A DNA stretch of 64,000 nucleotides. It comes from Saezia sanguinis. GTDB lineage: Bacteria; Pseudomonadota; Gammaproteobacteria; Burkholderiales; Burkholderiaceae_C. The translations under genes were made by a program, and so were the position numbers. The stretch is from contig NZ_PQSP01000010.1 in the NCBI RefSeq assembly GCF_003991585.1, forward strand, positions 1 to 64,000. The letters run 5' to 3'. The notes beneath the pieces were generated by a model. The model saw only the letters and a list, made by a program, of their open reading frames with translations, was not told the origin of the DNA and did no database searches. Positions 44,568 to 54,308 of the stretch are shown here, one piece after another; position 1 is the first letter of the stretch, and each line of letters opens with the position of its first letter.

Positions 44568-47477
44568 TTTGCCACCACCAAACATGTAGCGCAGCCCGCC
44601 GGTAAACTGCCAGCCGCTCCAGCCTGCACTGCCCACCTTGTCCTGCCAGGAGAACTCGCCATACAGTGACAGGCGTTTGTTGATCATGCCGGAAACCCCT
44701 GCCCCCACCTGATACGCCTGGCCATACTTGCCCAGGTCAAAATCGGTCAGCCCAACATTCACCGAGTTGCTGTTGTTCAACCCATACAAATAATTGAGGC
44801 GGACATAAGGCGTGAGCTGGGCGCCATCATGCGTATCAATGGGACGCGTCAAACGCAGGCCCGCACGCAACACGCTTTGTGATTGATGGCCCAGCTTGGT
44901 TCGGATGTTATCAATATCGACAAAGTCCTTGAACTGCAGGTTCTGCCAGATGTACTGGAGCTGGGGTTCCAGATTGAACCCGCTGTCGCCCAGCGCAAAC
45001 GGATATCCGGTTTCTACCGAAGCGGTATAGCTATGGCCCTTGATGGATGCGACCTGCAGATTGCCGTAAGTCTCTGTGCGTGTATTGGCTTTAAGGCGCC
45101 CCATAGAAAGAACCACATCAACATACCAGCCATCCGGATGCAGATAGGTGCCTATGGCAGAAAAACTCTGGGTATCTGTCTTGGTGACGCTGTTCCCGTC
45201 ATCCGCGTCCGGCGTCAAGCGGGAGTGCCCTAAAGTCACCGCGCCGCCCAACCTGAAAACACCGCCATACTTGTCTTCATGCAGAGTTGCACTGCTGCCG
45301 AATTGCAAAGCGGAATAATCCTGCTTGGCATCGAACCCGTAATCGCTAAAGCCCACATTGGTCCGGTAATCGGTTTGGCTGCCGTAGACACGGGCAAAAA
45401 CCTCGCCATCGGTATCAGGAACACCCACGGCCTGAGAGCTGCGAACCTCGCCCAGCCGGCGATGCAGGTTATCCACATCCTGAATGCCGGCACTGAATAA
45501 AGCCCCCGGCAAACTGATGTAGCTGGGCACCTGCGGCGCAACCTTCCAGCGGATATCATCGGGCATCACAACAAAGCCACCACCGCTGCCGCCACTGCCT
45601 CCGCTTCCACCACCACTGCCGCCGCTACCGCCACTGCCATCACCATCCCCCCCATCAATCCCAGGGAATGAAATGACTTCACCAGGAGGCAATGGAATGG
45701 CTGTGAGATAGGCATGTGTCAAACGGTAATCCCAATACGTCCCGGAGTTGCCGACCAGGTTCTGTGAAGCACTGGCCGAACCGTTGGATGAGCCAGGGCC
45801 AAATGCATATATCTTGTACTGATAAGGTGTGCCACCCGTTACATAAGGCTTGCTCATCGTGAAGGCACCTTCCGTCGAAGTGCCGGAAACCTGAATAATG
45901 GAAACGCCGCTGGTGGGCGACACCACTTCCCCGCCTGCCCTGACATATGCGCCTGCAGGCAGGTTACTCGGGTTGGCCACCAGGGTTGTGGCAGAAGTTG
46001 CTGCCCGTGTTTCTGCAACGGTCAGCACATTCACCGGCGTGCTACCGGTCACGTTGCCCCGTACCAGCATACGGTCTGCCTGCTGATTGGCAAGGGCGCC
46101 GACATGGTCATCATCCAGAAGCGCCCCTAGCGTCAGAGAACCGCCGGTACCGTTATAGTTGCCCTGAATATTCAGCGTGTTGCCATACGGTGCACCTGAA
46201 CTCAGAATGGTTTGCCCGGCATTGTTGAGCGTGCCGGCAATATTCAGCGAAGCCGTGGCCGCGCCTGCCGCATAAGGATAACCACTGCCCACATATAAAG
46301 TACCGCTGTTGGTAACCGCGCCTTCAACCGTGCTGTTGTAGCCGGCCATCCGGGTACCAGGCTGAATCTGGACGGTATCTGCCACCAGCGTCGCACCCGC
46401 CGTATACCCGGGCAGGCCGATAAACAGCGTTCCGCTCGATACCGTGGTTGCGCGGGCTTCGGTCCTGCCGACCAGTGACCATTCGCTGCCGGTCATATTC
46501 AGCGATCCAAAGCTCAGAAAATCGTTGCTGGCAGTGCCCGTGCCCTGCAAAATGATGTTGCTGGTATTGCCGCCCAGCGCAGCGCCATACAACAAGGCAC
46601 CGGTTTGCATCGTCAGCGTACCACCGCCTGTGGCAAAAATAACTGAGTTGTTTCCGCCCGAAATAACGCCTGCTGTGGTTACCTGTGCGGAGCCGTTCAT
46701 GGTATATACACCCACGTTTTGCCCGCTGATCACCGCCCCTTGCGCATTGGTCACGGTCCCACCGGCAGAAAGATCCACCCCGTTACCGTTACTGGCGCTG
46801 ATCAGCCCGACGTTGATCACGGTTTGTGAACCGTTCACAAGCCGGACACCATACGTCGTACCAGTGATCAGCCCACTGGCTTCGTTGCGCAGCCTGACGG
46901 TTCCTCCTTCAAGGATGACACCCGCACCGTTAGTGCCTTCAATCGTTCCATTGTTGATGATCGTATCCGAACTGTTGATCAGATAAATCCCCGCGGTACT
47001 GCCGGTAATGCGCGCGCCTGTCTTATTCTGAATGTCTCCCCCTGCGCGCAGATTGACAGCATAACCAGATGAGGACTCAATCACCCCGAAGTTCACAACA
47101 GAGGCGGCCGAATTGATGCTGGTAATGCCGCCCCCTGTGCCGGAGACCGTGCCCGCATTATTAAATGCAGAACCATTTTGCAGGTGTACGGCAAACGCAT
47201 TACTGTCCGTGCTGCTCAGAGTACCGGCGTTTTCCAGCGTCCAGCTTGTATTTTGCGCACGAATCGCAGGCCCATTGGACACATTCACGGTAATGCCAGG
47301 GTTCACAGTGGCCGAATTGCCGCTGTAAGAATCAAGGTCTACCGTTGTGGTGCTGTCACCAATACTCACCTGCGCATATGCCTGCAAGGACAAAGTGCCA
47401 AGCACCGCGATGGCCAGCGTGACAGGCGTTTTACCAAAGTGGGATCGTGTATTAAGATGCAAAGGCTTTGCTGCCAT
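44565..47477 (-). CDS. Autotransporter with beta-helical passenger
   Basis: A 970-residue type Va secretion protein. A signal peptide (to about residue 36, AYAQ) is followed by a passenger rich in G, N, T, S with repeats like NAGTVSGTGGG, NNGTIEGTNGAGVILEGGTV and NVGLISASNGNGV, typical of a right-handed beta-helix. A Gly/Ser linker (about residues 625-655) leads to the translocator barrel (about 700-965; ARVYGSQTDYRTNVGFSDYG, SQSVLRAGLRLTRPID). The last aromatic residue is followed by GGGK rather than ending the protein. AAGGGG precedes the start. Divergent from the next autotransporter gene. Confidence 0.9.
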   Translation of the reverse strand: MAAKPLHLNTRSHFGKTPVTLAIAVLGTLSLQAYAQVSIGDSTTTVDLDSYSGNSATVNPGITVNVSNGPAIRAQNTSWTLENAGTLSSTDSNAFAVHLQNGSAFNNAGTVSGTGGGITSINSAASVVNFGVIESSSGYAVNLRAGGDIQNKTGARITGSTAGIYLINSSDTIINNGTIEGTNGAGVILEGGTVRLRNEASGLITGTTYGVRLVNGSQTVINVGLISASNGNGVDLSAGGTVTNAQGAVISGQNVGVYTMNGSAQVTTAGVISGGNNSVIFATGGGTLTMQTGALLYGAALGGNTSNIILQGTGTASNDFLSFGSLNMTGSEWSLVGRTEARATTVSSGTLFIGLPGYTAGATLVADTVQIQPGTRMAGYNSTVEGAVTNSGTLYVGSGYPYAAGAATASLNIAGTLNNAGQTILSSGAPYGNTLNIQGNYNGTGGSLTLGALLDDDHVGALANQQADRMLVRGNVTGSTPVNVLTVAETRAATSATTLVANPSNLPAGAYVRAGGEVVSPTSGVSIIQVSGTSTEGAFTMSKPYVTGGTPYQYKIYAFGPGSSNGSASASQNLVGNSGTYWDYRLTHAYLTAIPLPPGEVISFPGIDGGDGDGSGGSGGSGGGSGGSGGSGGGFVVMPDDIRWKVAPQVPSYISLPGALFSAGIQDVDNLHRRLGEVRSSQAVGVPDTDGEVFARVYGSQTDYRTNVGFSDYGFDAKQDYSALQFGSSATLHEDKYGGVFRLGGAVTLGHSRLTPDADDGNSVTKTDTQSFSAIGTYLHPDGWYVDVVLSMGRLKANTRTETYGNLQVASIKGHSYTASVETGYPFALGDSGFNLEPQLQYIWQNLQFKDFVDIDNIRTKLGHQSQSVLRAGLRLTRPIDTHDGAQLTPYVRLNYLYGLNNSNSVNVGLTDFDLGKYGQAYQVGAGVSGMINKRLSLYGEFSWQDKVGSAGWSGWQFTGGLRYMFGGGK

Positions 47478-48090
47478 ATGCGCCCCTTTTTAATTTTGAA
47501 ATGCGTGTTTGCAACGGTGCTTATGCATCCGTTTGTTTTATCATGAAAAGCGTTTGCAGAACATCTGAGTACAGCACCGCTGCACATCAGAGCCGTCAAA
47601 AACTCATGGCGCGAAAGATAACACCTTATGTAAGCCTTTCCTTATGAAATGGTTTCTACCAAAGGCAGTCCTGCTGTCATGTCTTACTCCAATTTCCACC
47701 CAAATTTGATGTGAGTTTTAAGACATTTTGACCCTGCCCACCGCACCCTCAACAGATAAAAACGCACCTGTTTTTCTGATTATTTATCTCGATAAAACAA
47801 CAATCTAAGCCACTTAGTAGCCAACGCATACTTATTTTTTATGCACTATTGCACAAACACAGCTCCTTTTTGGAGCAGGGTTATAAAAATACGGCAACAG
47901 ACTCTTTATATTACGTAAGGCACATGCATTTACTTTAAAAGAATCAAAGGGATTTATCACCCCATCACCATGATGGCAACAAGGTTGATTCGCTTGCGGA
48001 GACGCCGAAAAGCTACTGATCATGTGAATTTTGATCTTCCGATTTTTGCATCACTGCACCTTGTTTATTGATTACCGGGCACTTATTGAT
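47478..48090. promoter_or_regulatory. Regulatory region between two divergent autotransporter genes
   Basis: 613 bp, AT-rich, without coding support. It contains an inverted repeat CCATCA-CCA-TGATGG (47962-47976) about 115 bp upstream of the large autotransporter start, and a small hairpin GCTCC-TTTTT-GGAGC (47872-47886). Either may be a regulator site. Promoter elements cannot be assigned with certainty. Confidence 0.4.
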
Positions 48091-51000
48091 ATGAATAAAA
48101 ATGCTTTTCGATCTATCTGGAACTCTTCATTGGGCACATGGGTTGCGGCATCCGAAATTGCCCGCTCCCATGGCAAAGGCACTGGTGCAACCGCGACAAC
48201 TGTCCGCGGCAATGTACCCGCTGTCGCGCCATCCAGATGGTCGGGACTGCGTTTAACGGCAGTAGCCTTGACCACATGCCTGTTCACGGCACTCTCCCAG
48301 GCGGCAACGGTTACGTGGGTCAACACCGGCGAAGACAACTGGATGACCGGCTCCAACTGGGATACCACCACAACACCCGGCAGCGGCGACGCAGTGGTCA
48401 TCAACAATGGCGGCACCGCTGTGATCGGCACCGGCCAGTCTGTCGGTGCCAACGCTGTCACCACCGGCACATCTGCTGGCAACGGGTCATTGACGGTTCA
48501 GGGCAGCCTGAGCAGCAGCACCATCACGGTTGGTTCCGGCGGCACCGGCATACTGACCGTTGATGGCGGCAGTGTGGCAGCCACCTACCTGAACGCCGGG
48601 CAAGGCAGCGGCAGCAACGGCACCATCATTGTCAATAATGGCGGCACGATTACCGGCGGACAATACCTTAACATCGGCTCCACCGGCACCGGCACACTGA
48701 TACTGAACAGCGGTACGGTGCAAACCGGGACTGGTTACTCCATCCGCATTGGTGAGCAGACCGGCTCTGTCGGCGAAGTCATCGTGAACGGCGGATTGTT
48801 GCGCGGCAGCTATGGTGCCGATAACTTTGTCATTGGCCGCTCCGGCCAGGGCACGCTTGAAATCAACAACGACGGGCGGGCCACAGCCACCTGGATATTT
48901 ATCGGCGGCGAATACCGCAACGGCAACCTGGCTGCGCAAGGCGGTACCGGCATTGTCAGGCTCAATGACAACGCTGTGCTCACATCGGATTCAGGCATTG
49001 TCGTGGGCGGGCTCAACAGCCCTGGGCACATCACCGTCAATGACAATGCCTCCCTGCTCACAACAGGCTCCAGCAATCTTTACATCGGCTACGGAGGCTT
49101 GGGCACACTGGAAATGAACGGCGGAACAACCACCGTTGCAAGCGGGCTGTATCTGGGAACATTGAGCGGCAGCGAGGGACAAGTCACCATCAATGACGGA
49201 ACGCTCCAGGTACAGAACATCAATGGCATACAGGTTGGTGCGGCTGCCAAAGGCACACTCACCATCAACGGGGGCCTGGTCAGCACCATTTCTGGTACTG
49301 TGGTGATAGGTGCCAACAGCACGGCACAGGGCATCGTCACCATCAATGACGGTACCATGAATGCAGGCAGCTCCACCATGTATATTGGTGGCAATGGTCA
49401 GGGCACGCTCACCATGACCGGCGGGCGTTTCACCCACACCAATGCGACATGGATCGGCACGTATGCCGGCTCGCAAGGGTTTGTCAACCTGAACGGCGGC
49501 ACATTCGAAACCAGCCAGTTCAGCGGCTTTAACGGCTCGTCTTATGTCACATTCAACGGTGGCACGCTCAAGGCCCTTGCGTCCAACGGCACATTCATCC
49601 AGAATCTGACATCATTAACGATTGGCACCAACGGCGGCACCATTGATTCCAACGGGTTTGACATCAGCCTGAACAGCAGCATGACCGGCGCCAGCAACGC
49701 CAGCATAACCAAAGCAGGTGCAGGTACACTCACCGTCAACAGCAACAACAGCGGCTACCAAGGTGCTGTCATCGTTGATCAGGGCACGCTGGCACTGAGC
49801 ACAGCCAACACCTTTGCCAACACCGCCTCAACCACTCTGAACGGCTCCAGCATCATTGACACGCTGAACACCACACAAACGCTCAATACCCTCAGCGGCG
49901 ATGCCGGCACAACGGTTACCGCAGGCAGCGGCATACTGACACTGAACAATGCCAGCGGGCAGAACTCCACCTTTTCCGGCACTATTACCAGTACCAATGT
50001 GGTCAATAAAACTGGCGGGGGAGCGCTCACACTGGATAACAACTCGCAGATCGGTGCGCTCAACCATACGGCTGGCACGCTGAACATCACCGCCAACAAA
50101 ACCGTCACCGTGGCAGGTGCTGCCAACGTGGACGGCAGCAGCACAGTACTGGGCGTGACCGCCAGCAACGCGCCGGCCATTATCGCCGCCACATCGGCAC
50201 TCACCAACACCCCCAACATTGACATCATCGGTTACGACCCCGTCAACGACACTGACCGCTATACACTGGTACAGACCAGTGGCGGCATCACAGGCGCGTT
50301 TTCCCCAACAGTCGGGGGCGTTCACCTTTCCAACTTTGTCGATCTGGACAAATACCTGATCGGCTCGGCCTTTATGGACGGCAATGACCTGGTCGCCGAC
50401 CTGACCCTGGTGTGGAACAACACCGTGGCCGGCGGCGCGCATGGCACCTTCAATATCGCTGGCAACAACTCCTTTAATCTGGGTGTGAATCTGGAAGACA
50501 AAAGCGGCGCGGCTCTCGGGTTCGGCTGGGACGGCACCACGCTCACCAAAACCGGTTCCGGTACCCTGCAGCTCGACGGTGTCAACACCTATACCGGCCT
50601 GACCGATGTGCAGGCCGGCACACTGGTTGTTGGCAGCAGCTCAACACTGGGCAGCGCCACGGTTGCCGGCGATGTGGATGTGCAGTCAGGCGCCACGCTG
50701 GGCGGGCACGGGCAGATTCTGGGCCATGTGCACCTGCTTGGCGGTGCCACCATTGCACCGGGCAACTCTATTGGCACCCTCACAGTCGGCAACATCACTT
50801 TTGAACCTGGCTCCATCTATGCGTTTGAAGCGCATGAGGACGGCTCTGCCGACAAAATCATCGCAACCGGCGCAGCCACCATCAATGGCGGCACCGTCAG
50901 CGTACTGGCCAATGGCAATATCTGGAAAACAACCGATATCTACAACATCCTGGCAACCAGCAACGGCGTAGCCGGCACGTATGAAGGCGTGACCAGTAAC

Positions 51001-52158
51001 CTGGCCTTTCTCGACCCGACACTCACCTATGATGCAGACAATGTTTACCTGACCTTCAAGCGCAATGAAACCGGCATGGACGACATCGGCCTGACCTTTA
51101 ATCAGAGGGATATCGGTAAAGGCATTGAGAGCCTGGGTGAAGGCAACACCATTTACGACACCATTGTCAGCTTGGACCGCTACTCCGCGCTCAATGCCTA
51201 TGACAACCTCAGTGGCGAAATACACGCCAGCCTCAAAGGCGCACTGCTGACCAACAGCCGCTATGTGCGTGCTGCGGTCAACCAGCACCTGGACAGCCGG
51301 AGCAATGGCCTGCTGCAACCGCAGCCTGAGCCGGCCAGCAACCTGTGGGCCAGCGCCTGGGCGCACGACGGCCACATCAAAAGCGACGGCAATGCTGCGC
51401 GTGCAGACAACCGGGGCGGCGGTTTCCTGATTGGCTATGACAGGCCAATAGGCGAATACAGCACGCTGGGTATTGCTGCCGGTTACGAGCAGACCAAGGT
51501 CGATGTGGGCGGCATCCGCAACAGCAGTGCCACGGTGGACGCCTATCATGTCATGGCCTACGGCAGCACGCAGGTCGGCGTGGTCGATCTGCGTGGCGGC
51601 ATCGGTTATGCCCGGCTCGATGTGGACACCACCCGCAACATCTGGGTTGCCAACCTGCAATCCACCAACAAAGCCGACTACAACGGCTCTCAGGTACAGG
51701 CATTTACCGAAGGCAGCCATACATTCACGCTGAATGACAACGCCAGCCTCACGCCATATGCCAACCTGGCATTCACCCGGGTCAAAACCAACAGCTTTAA
51801 TGAAACCGGCAACATCACGGCACTGCACAGCAGCGGCCAGGCCGACCACCGGACCACCACCACGCTGGGCGTGCGGGGCAACTGGAAACTGGGAGCACAG
51901 CAGCAGCACGCCATATATGCCGACCTGGGCTGGCAGCACCATTTTGGCAGCCAGACGCCTGAGGCCAAACTGAACTTCATCGGCGGCACACCTTTCACCA
52001 TTCTGGGGCCGGAACTTGGTCGCGACAGCGCCATCATCGGTGTGGGAGCCCATCTGCAGTTGCGCCCCGACATGAACCTGAACATCGGATATGAAGGCGA
52101 ATACGGCTCACAGGTCAAAGACAATGCACTGAAACTGCAGTTTGAGTGGAAGTTCTAA
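48091..52158 (+). CDS. Large autotransporter with ESPR signal and repeat passenger
   Basis: A 1355-residue type Va protein. The start at 48091 begins an extended signal peptide region (MNKNAFRSIWNSSLGTWVAA, SEIARSHGKG), typical of very large autotransporters, followed by the hydrophobic core LTAVALTTCLFTALSQA. The passenger is built from about 20-residue beta repeats with NDGTL/NGGTL and G-L-YIG patterns and autotransporter-associated strand repeats (TKTGSGTLQLDGVNTYTGLT). The barrel occupies about residues 1085-1355 (LWASAWAHDGHIKSDGNAAR) and ends in LQFEWKF, a canonical C-terminal aromatic. Probably an adhesin or biofilm factor; no protease motif seen. Confidence 0.93.
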   Translation: MNKNAFRSIWNSSLGTWVAASEIARSHGKGTGATATTVRGNVPAVAPSRWSGLRLTAVALTTCLFTALSQAATVTWVNTGEDNWMTGSNWDTTTTPGSGDAVVINNGGTAVIGTGQSVGANAVTTGTSAGNGSLTVQGSLSSSTITVGSGGTGILTVDGGSVAATYLNAGQGSGSNGTIIVNNGGTITGGQYLNIGSTGTGTLILNSGTVQTGTGYSIRIGEQTGSVGEVIVNGGLLRGSYGADNFVIGRSGQGTLEINNDGRATATWIFIGGEYRNGNLAAQGGTGIVRLNDNAVLTSDSGIVVGGLNSPGHITVNDNASLLTTGSSNLYIGYGGLGTLEMNGGTTTVASGLYLGTLSGSEGQVTINDGTLQVQNINGIQVGAAAKGTLTINGGLVSTISGTVVIGANSTAQGIVTINDGTMNAGSSTMYIGGNGQGTLTMTGGRFTHTNATWIGTYAGSQGFVNLNGGTFETSQFSGFNGSSYVTFNGGTLKALASNGTFIQNLTSLTIGTNGGTIDSNGFDISLNSSMTGASNASITKAGAGTLTVNSNNSGYQGAVIVDQGTLALSTANTFANTASTTLNGSSIIDTLNTTQTLNTLSGDAGTTVTAGSGILTLNNASGQNSTFSGTITSTNVVNKTGGGALTLDNNSQIGALNHTAGTLNITANKTVTVAGAANVDGSSTVLGVTASNAPAIIAATSALTNTPNIDIIGYDPVNDTDRYTLVQTSGGITGAFSPTVGGVHLSNFVDLDKYLIGSAFMDGNDLVADLTLVWNNTVAGGAHGTFNIAGNNSFNLGVNLEDKSGAALGFGWDGTTLTKTGSGTLQLDGVNTYTGLTDVQAGTLVVGSSSTLGSATVAGDVDVQSGATLGGHGQILGHVHLLGGATIAPGNSIGTLTVGNITFEPGSIYAFEAHEDGSADKIIATGAATINGGTVSVLANGNIWKTTDIYNILATSNGVAGTYEGVTSNLAFLDPTLTYDADNVYLTFKRNETGMDDIGLTFNQRDIGKGIESLGEGNTIYDTIVSLDRYSALNAYDNLSGEIHASLKGALLTNSRYVRAAVNQHLDSRSNGLLQPQPEPASNLWASAWAHDGHIKSDGNAARADNRGGGFLIGYDRPIGEYSTLGIAAGYEQTKVDVGGIRNSSATVDAYHVMAYGSTQVGVVDLRGGIGYARLDVDTTRNIWVANLQSTNKADYNGSQVQAFTEGSHTFTLNDNASLTPYANLAFTRVKTNSFNETGNITALHSSGQADHRTTTTLGVRGNWKLGAQQQHAIYADLGWQHHFGSQTPEAKLNFIGGTPFTILGPELGRDSAIIGVGAHLQLRPDMNLNIGYEGEYGSQVKDNALKLQFEWKF

Positions 52159-52180
52159 ACGGACCATATTGAATCACGGT

Positions 52181-52216
52181 CAGGAGGCCACCCGCGCAGG
52201 GTGCTGCGGCCTCCTG
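52181..52216 (+). terminator. Hairpin after the large autotransporter gene
   Basis: CAGGAGGCC (52181-52189) pairs with GGCCTCCTG (52208-52216) around an 18-nt loop with its own short ACCC/GGGT stem. There is no T run, so it may act as a Rho-dependent or 3'-stabilising structure. Confidence 0.5.
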
Positions 52217-52406
52217 CGCCTGTATAAGGCCAGCTCCCGCTGCCTGTCCATTCAAAACCGTTGCAGCCAGCCACTTGCATCTGGTCAGACCAGATTTAAT
52301 CTGGTATCACCGGCGATAAGTTAATAAACATCAACATACTGATGCACAAGCACGCACAAGAATGTATAACTATAAGCAGAATTGTCTAAGTATGAAAGGC
52401 TTTATC

Positions 52407-52619
52407 ATGTACTTTGACCACATTGAAGTACCCGTGCCCTGTTCTGTTTGCAGAGAAAAATTCAAACTCTGCGTAGGGAAGATCAAAAACAGCCCGACCG
52501 TTATCTGCCCACACTGCCAGCACCGTATGGACATTGACGGCTCAGATCTGAAAGCGGCTACTTATTGGGTGGACAAGTGCATTTCCCGCCTTAAACGCAT
52601 GCCCAAGGCACACGCCTGA
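52407..52619 (+). CDS. Small zinc-ribbon protein
   Basis: A 70-residue protein with two Cys pairs, PCSVCREKFKLCVG and VICPHCQHRMDIDG, that form a likely zinc ribbon, and a basic tail (CISRLKRMPKAHA). AAAGG lies 7 nt before the ATG at 52407; the frame continues upstream to ATGs at 52392 and 52362. No signal peptide. Function unknown, perhaps nucleic-acid or protein binding. Confidence 0.6.
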   Translation: MYFDHIEVPVPCSVCREKFKLCVGKIKNSPTVICPHCQHRMDIDGSDLKAATYWVDKCISRLKRMPKAHA

Positions 52620-52979
52620 AAGCAGCCCCGCAGGCCGTATCTGCTTTTGCTCTGCGCCCGCGCAGCTTCTGTCATGTTGCCATGCATATCCGGGTGCTGC
52701 CATCGCACCCAATGGCATATGTGTGCAACATCATTCCGGTTCTGCGGCAATTTCCTTTATACCCAAACATCAATTTCAATACGGCTATTGCTAATAGCGG
52801 CTCGTATATTAACGGTCCGTATATCAGCGGCCCATATGCTAGCGGCCCCTACCCGTCTGCTCCGCCATCCCAATAAAACAAAAACATACGGCAATGCAGC
52901 CCCCTGGCCTGTCATGCGCCGTTTCTTGCTACACTCTCAGGCACACTAAGCAAGTACGCACCTCCACACCTCTCTTACC

Positions 52980-53567
52980 ATGGTTGACATGTTTTCACCT
53001 GCTTTTCGGGTCATGCGCTATCCGTTTTGGGGCATCAGGCAACTTCTCTCACTGTTGCTGACGGCTGCCATGCTGATACCAACCGTATATGCCCAAACAC
53101 CGGACACAGAACCCGCGCCTGCCGCACAGACGCTGCATTCCACAGAAACCCGTTTTTACGACGACCTGCTGACAACCGACAGGCTGAGCGCACGCCTGAT
53201 CATCATTAAAGAAGACCAGCAAGAGGCCCATGTGATGCTGGAAGTTGAAGGTGATCTGATTGACTGCACCAACAACATTACGCACGACACCTATTGTCTG
53301 CACGCTGTGTTTGTACCCGCTACATACGGCAACCCGCCCGACGAAACAGGCATTGTCACTACACTCAGCCACAATGGTTCTTCACTGCGGCTGCAACAAC
53401 CGGCACAACTGATGGAACATATTCAGTCAGAACAGCCATTTGAGCTTTATGTTTTGCTCAGAAACAATGGCTATGCTTCCTTCACGTTTGATCCGTCCAT
53501 ACACCTGCCACCGCCTGAAACCGATGATGAGCCACTATCGCATGGTCTGGATGAAGACGCCCCCTAG
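52980..53567 (+). CDS. Exported hypothetical protein
   Basis: A 195-residue protein. A long signal region (to about residue 39, PTVYAQ) is followed by a Pro/Ala/Thr-rich segment, a beta-rich core with two cysteines (DLIDCTNNITHDTYCLHAVF) likely to form a disulfide, and an acidic tail (ETDDEPLSHGLDEDAP). No family recognised. Single gene ahead of the TetR gene. Confidence 0.6.
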   Translation: MVDMFSPAFRVMRYPFWGIRQLLSLLLTAAMLIPTVYAQTPDTEPAPAAQTLHSTETRFYDDLLTTDRLSARLIIIKEDQQEAHVMLEVEGDLIDCTNNITHDTYCLHAVFVPATYGNPPDETGIVTTLSHNGSSLRLQQPAQLMEHIQSEQPFELYVLLRNNGYASFTFDPSIHLPPPETDDEPLSHGLDEDAP

Positions 53568-53643
53568 GGTCAGGACTCATTACGCCTGATACGCTAAAAC
53601 CGCAGATAAGCCCCTTGTTTTCCTGTTTTTGCCGCAGCCGATA

Positions 53644-53711
53644 ACCATATGGTGCGCCGGTGTTTCTTTGACTGGCTTGAAAACAAACCATCTGGATGGT
53701 ATCTTTGTAAC
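53644..53711 (+). promoter_or_regulatory. Promoter and paired palindromes of the TetR-SMR operon
   Basis: TTGAAA (53677-53682) and TATCTT (53700-53705) are separated by 17 bp. Between and overlapping them is the palindrome ACCATC-TG-GATGGT (53687-53700). A second palindrome ACCATATGGT (53644-53653) shares the ACCAT/ATGGT arms; the two centres are 45 bp apart. This is the layout expected for a TetR-family repressor binding its own promoter. Transcription from this promoter would start at or next to the ATG at 53712. Confidence 0.6.
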
Positions 53712-54308
53712 ATGAAGCAACATGCAGAAAACGCTTATCAACGAAAAAAGCAGCCCGAACGGGTACGCGCCCAATTGCTGGAGGCCTGCGCACACATGAT
53801 CCTTGCCCAGGGTGTTGCCGGCCTGACCCTGGATGCTGTTGCTCAAATGGCTGGTGTCAGCAAAGGGGGGCTGCTGCATCACTTTGCCAGCAAGCAGGCC
53901 TTGCTGGATGCACTGTACAACGAACTGCTGGAGCAGATGGATGCCCAGGTCAGCAACGCCATGAAAAAAGACCCCCTGCCCTTTGGCAGCTTTTCACGCG
54001 CCTACATCACTGTCAATACCACGGGCTCATCACAAAAAAAACAGGCCCGGCTCATTGAAGTCATGATGCTGGAATCTCTTTCGCAAGAAAAAATGCGCCA
54101 GTGCTGGGACACGTGGCTTGAGCAGCGGCTTCAGAAAAGCGGGCCGGAAGAACGCTCTGCCCACTTGATGCTGGCCCGGTATGCTGCCGATGGCCTATGG
54201 CTCAACGATTTGATGCACACGGCTCAGCCAGGCGCCAGACAGCGTAAAAGCATTATCCGGCAACTGCTTGCAATGACTCTACCCGCACAGGAAACAGAAC
54301 AGACATGA
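53712..54308 (+). CDS. TetR-family transcriptional regulator
   Basis: A 198-residue repressor-type regulator. The N-terminal helix-turn-helix is LEACAHMILAQGVAGLTLDA, VAQMAGVSKGGLLHHFASKQ. The rest is a helical ligand-binding domain (a TetR_C type, with ADGLWLNDLMHTAQPG). It overlaps the downstream SMR exporter gene by ATGA, so it very likely controls it. The frame extends upstream to 53649, but homology starts at 53712. No Shine-Dalgarno sequence is seen, consistent with a leaderless or weakly translated message. Confidence 0.88.
   Translation: MKQHAENAYQRKKQPERVRAQLLEACAHMILAQGVAGLTLDAVAQMAGVSKGGLLHHFASKQALLDALYNELLEQMDAQVSNAMKKDPLPFGSFSRAYITVNTTGSSQKKQARLIEVMMLESLSQEKMRQCWDTWLEQRLQKSGPEERSAHLMLARYAADGLWLNDLMHTAQPGARQRKSIIRQLLAMTLPAQETEQT

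Noticed and set aside
50686-52053. 455-residue minus-strand frame opposite the large autotransporter
   Set aside because: The autotransporter barrel on the plus strand explains the region fully; the antisense product has no domain, signal or ribosome-binding site.
52682-52876. 64-residue frame ending in GPYISGPYASGPYPS
   Set aside because: The repeated GPY segment is curious, but there is no ribosome-binding site, signal peptide or family. The evidence is too weak to call a gene.
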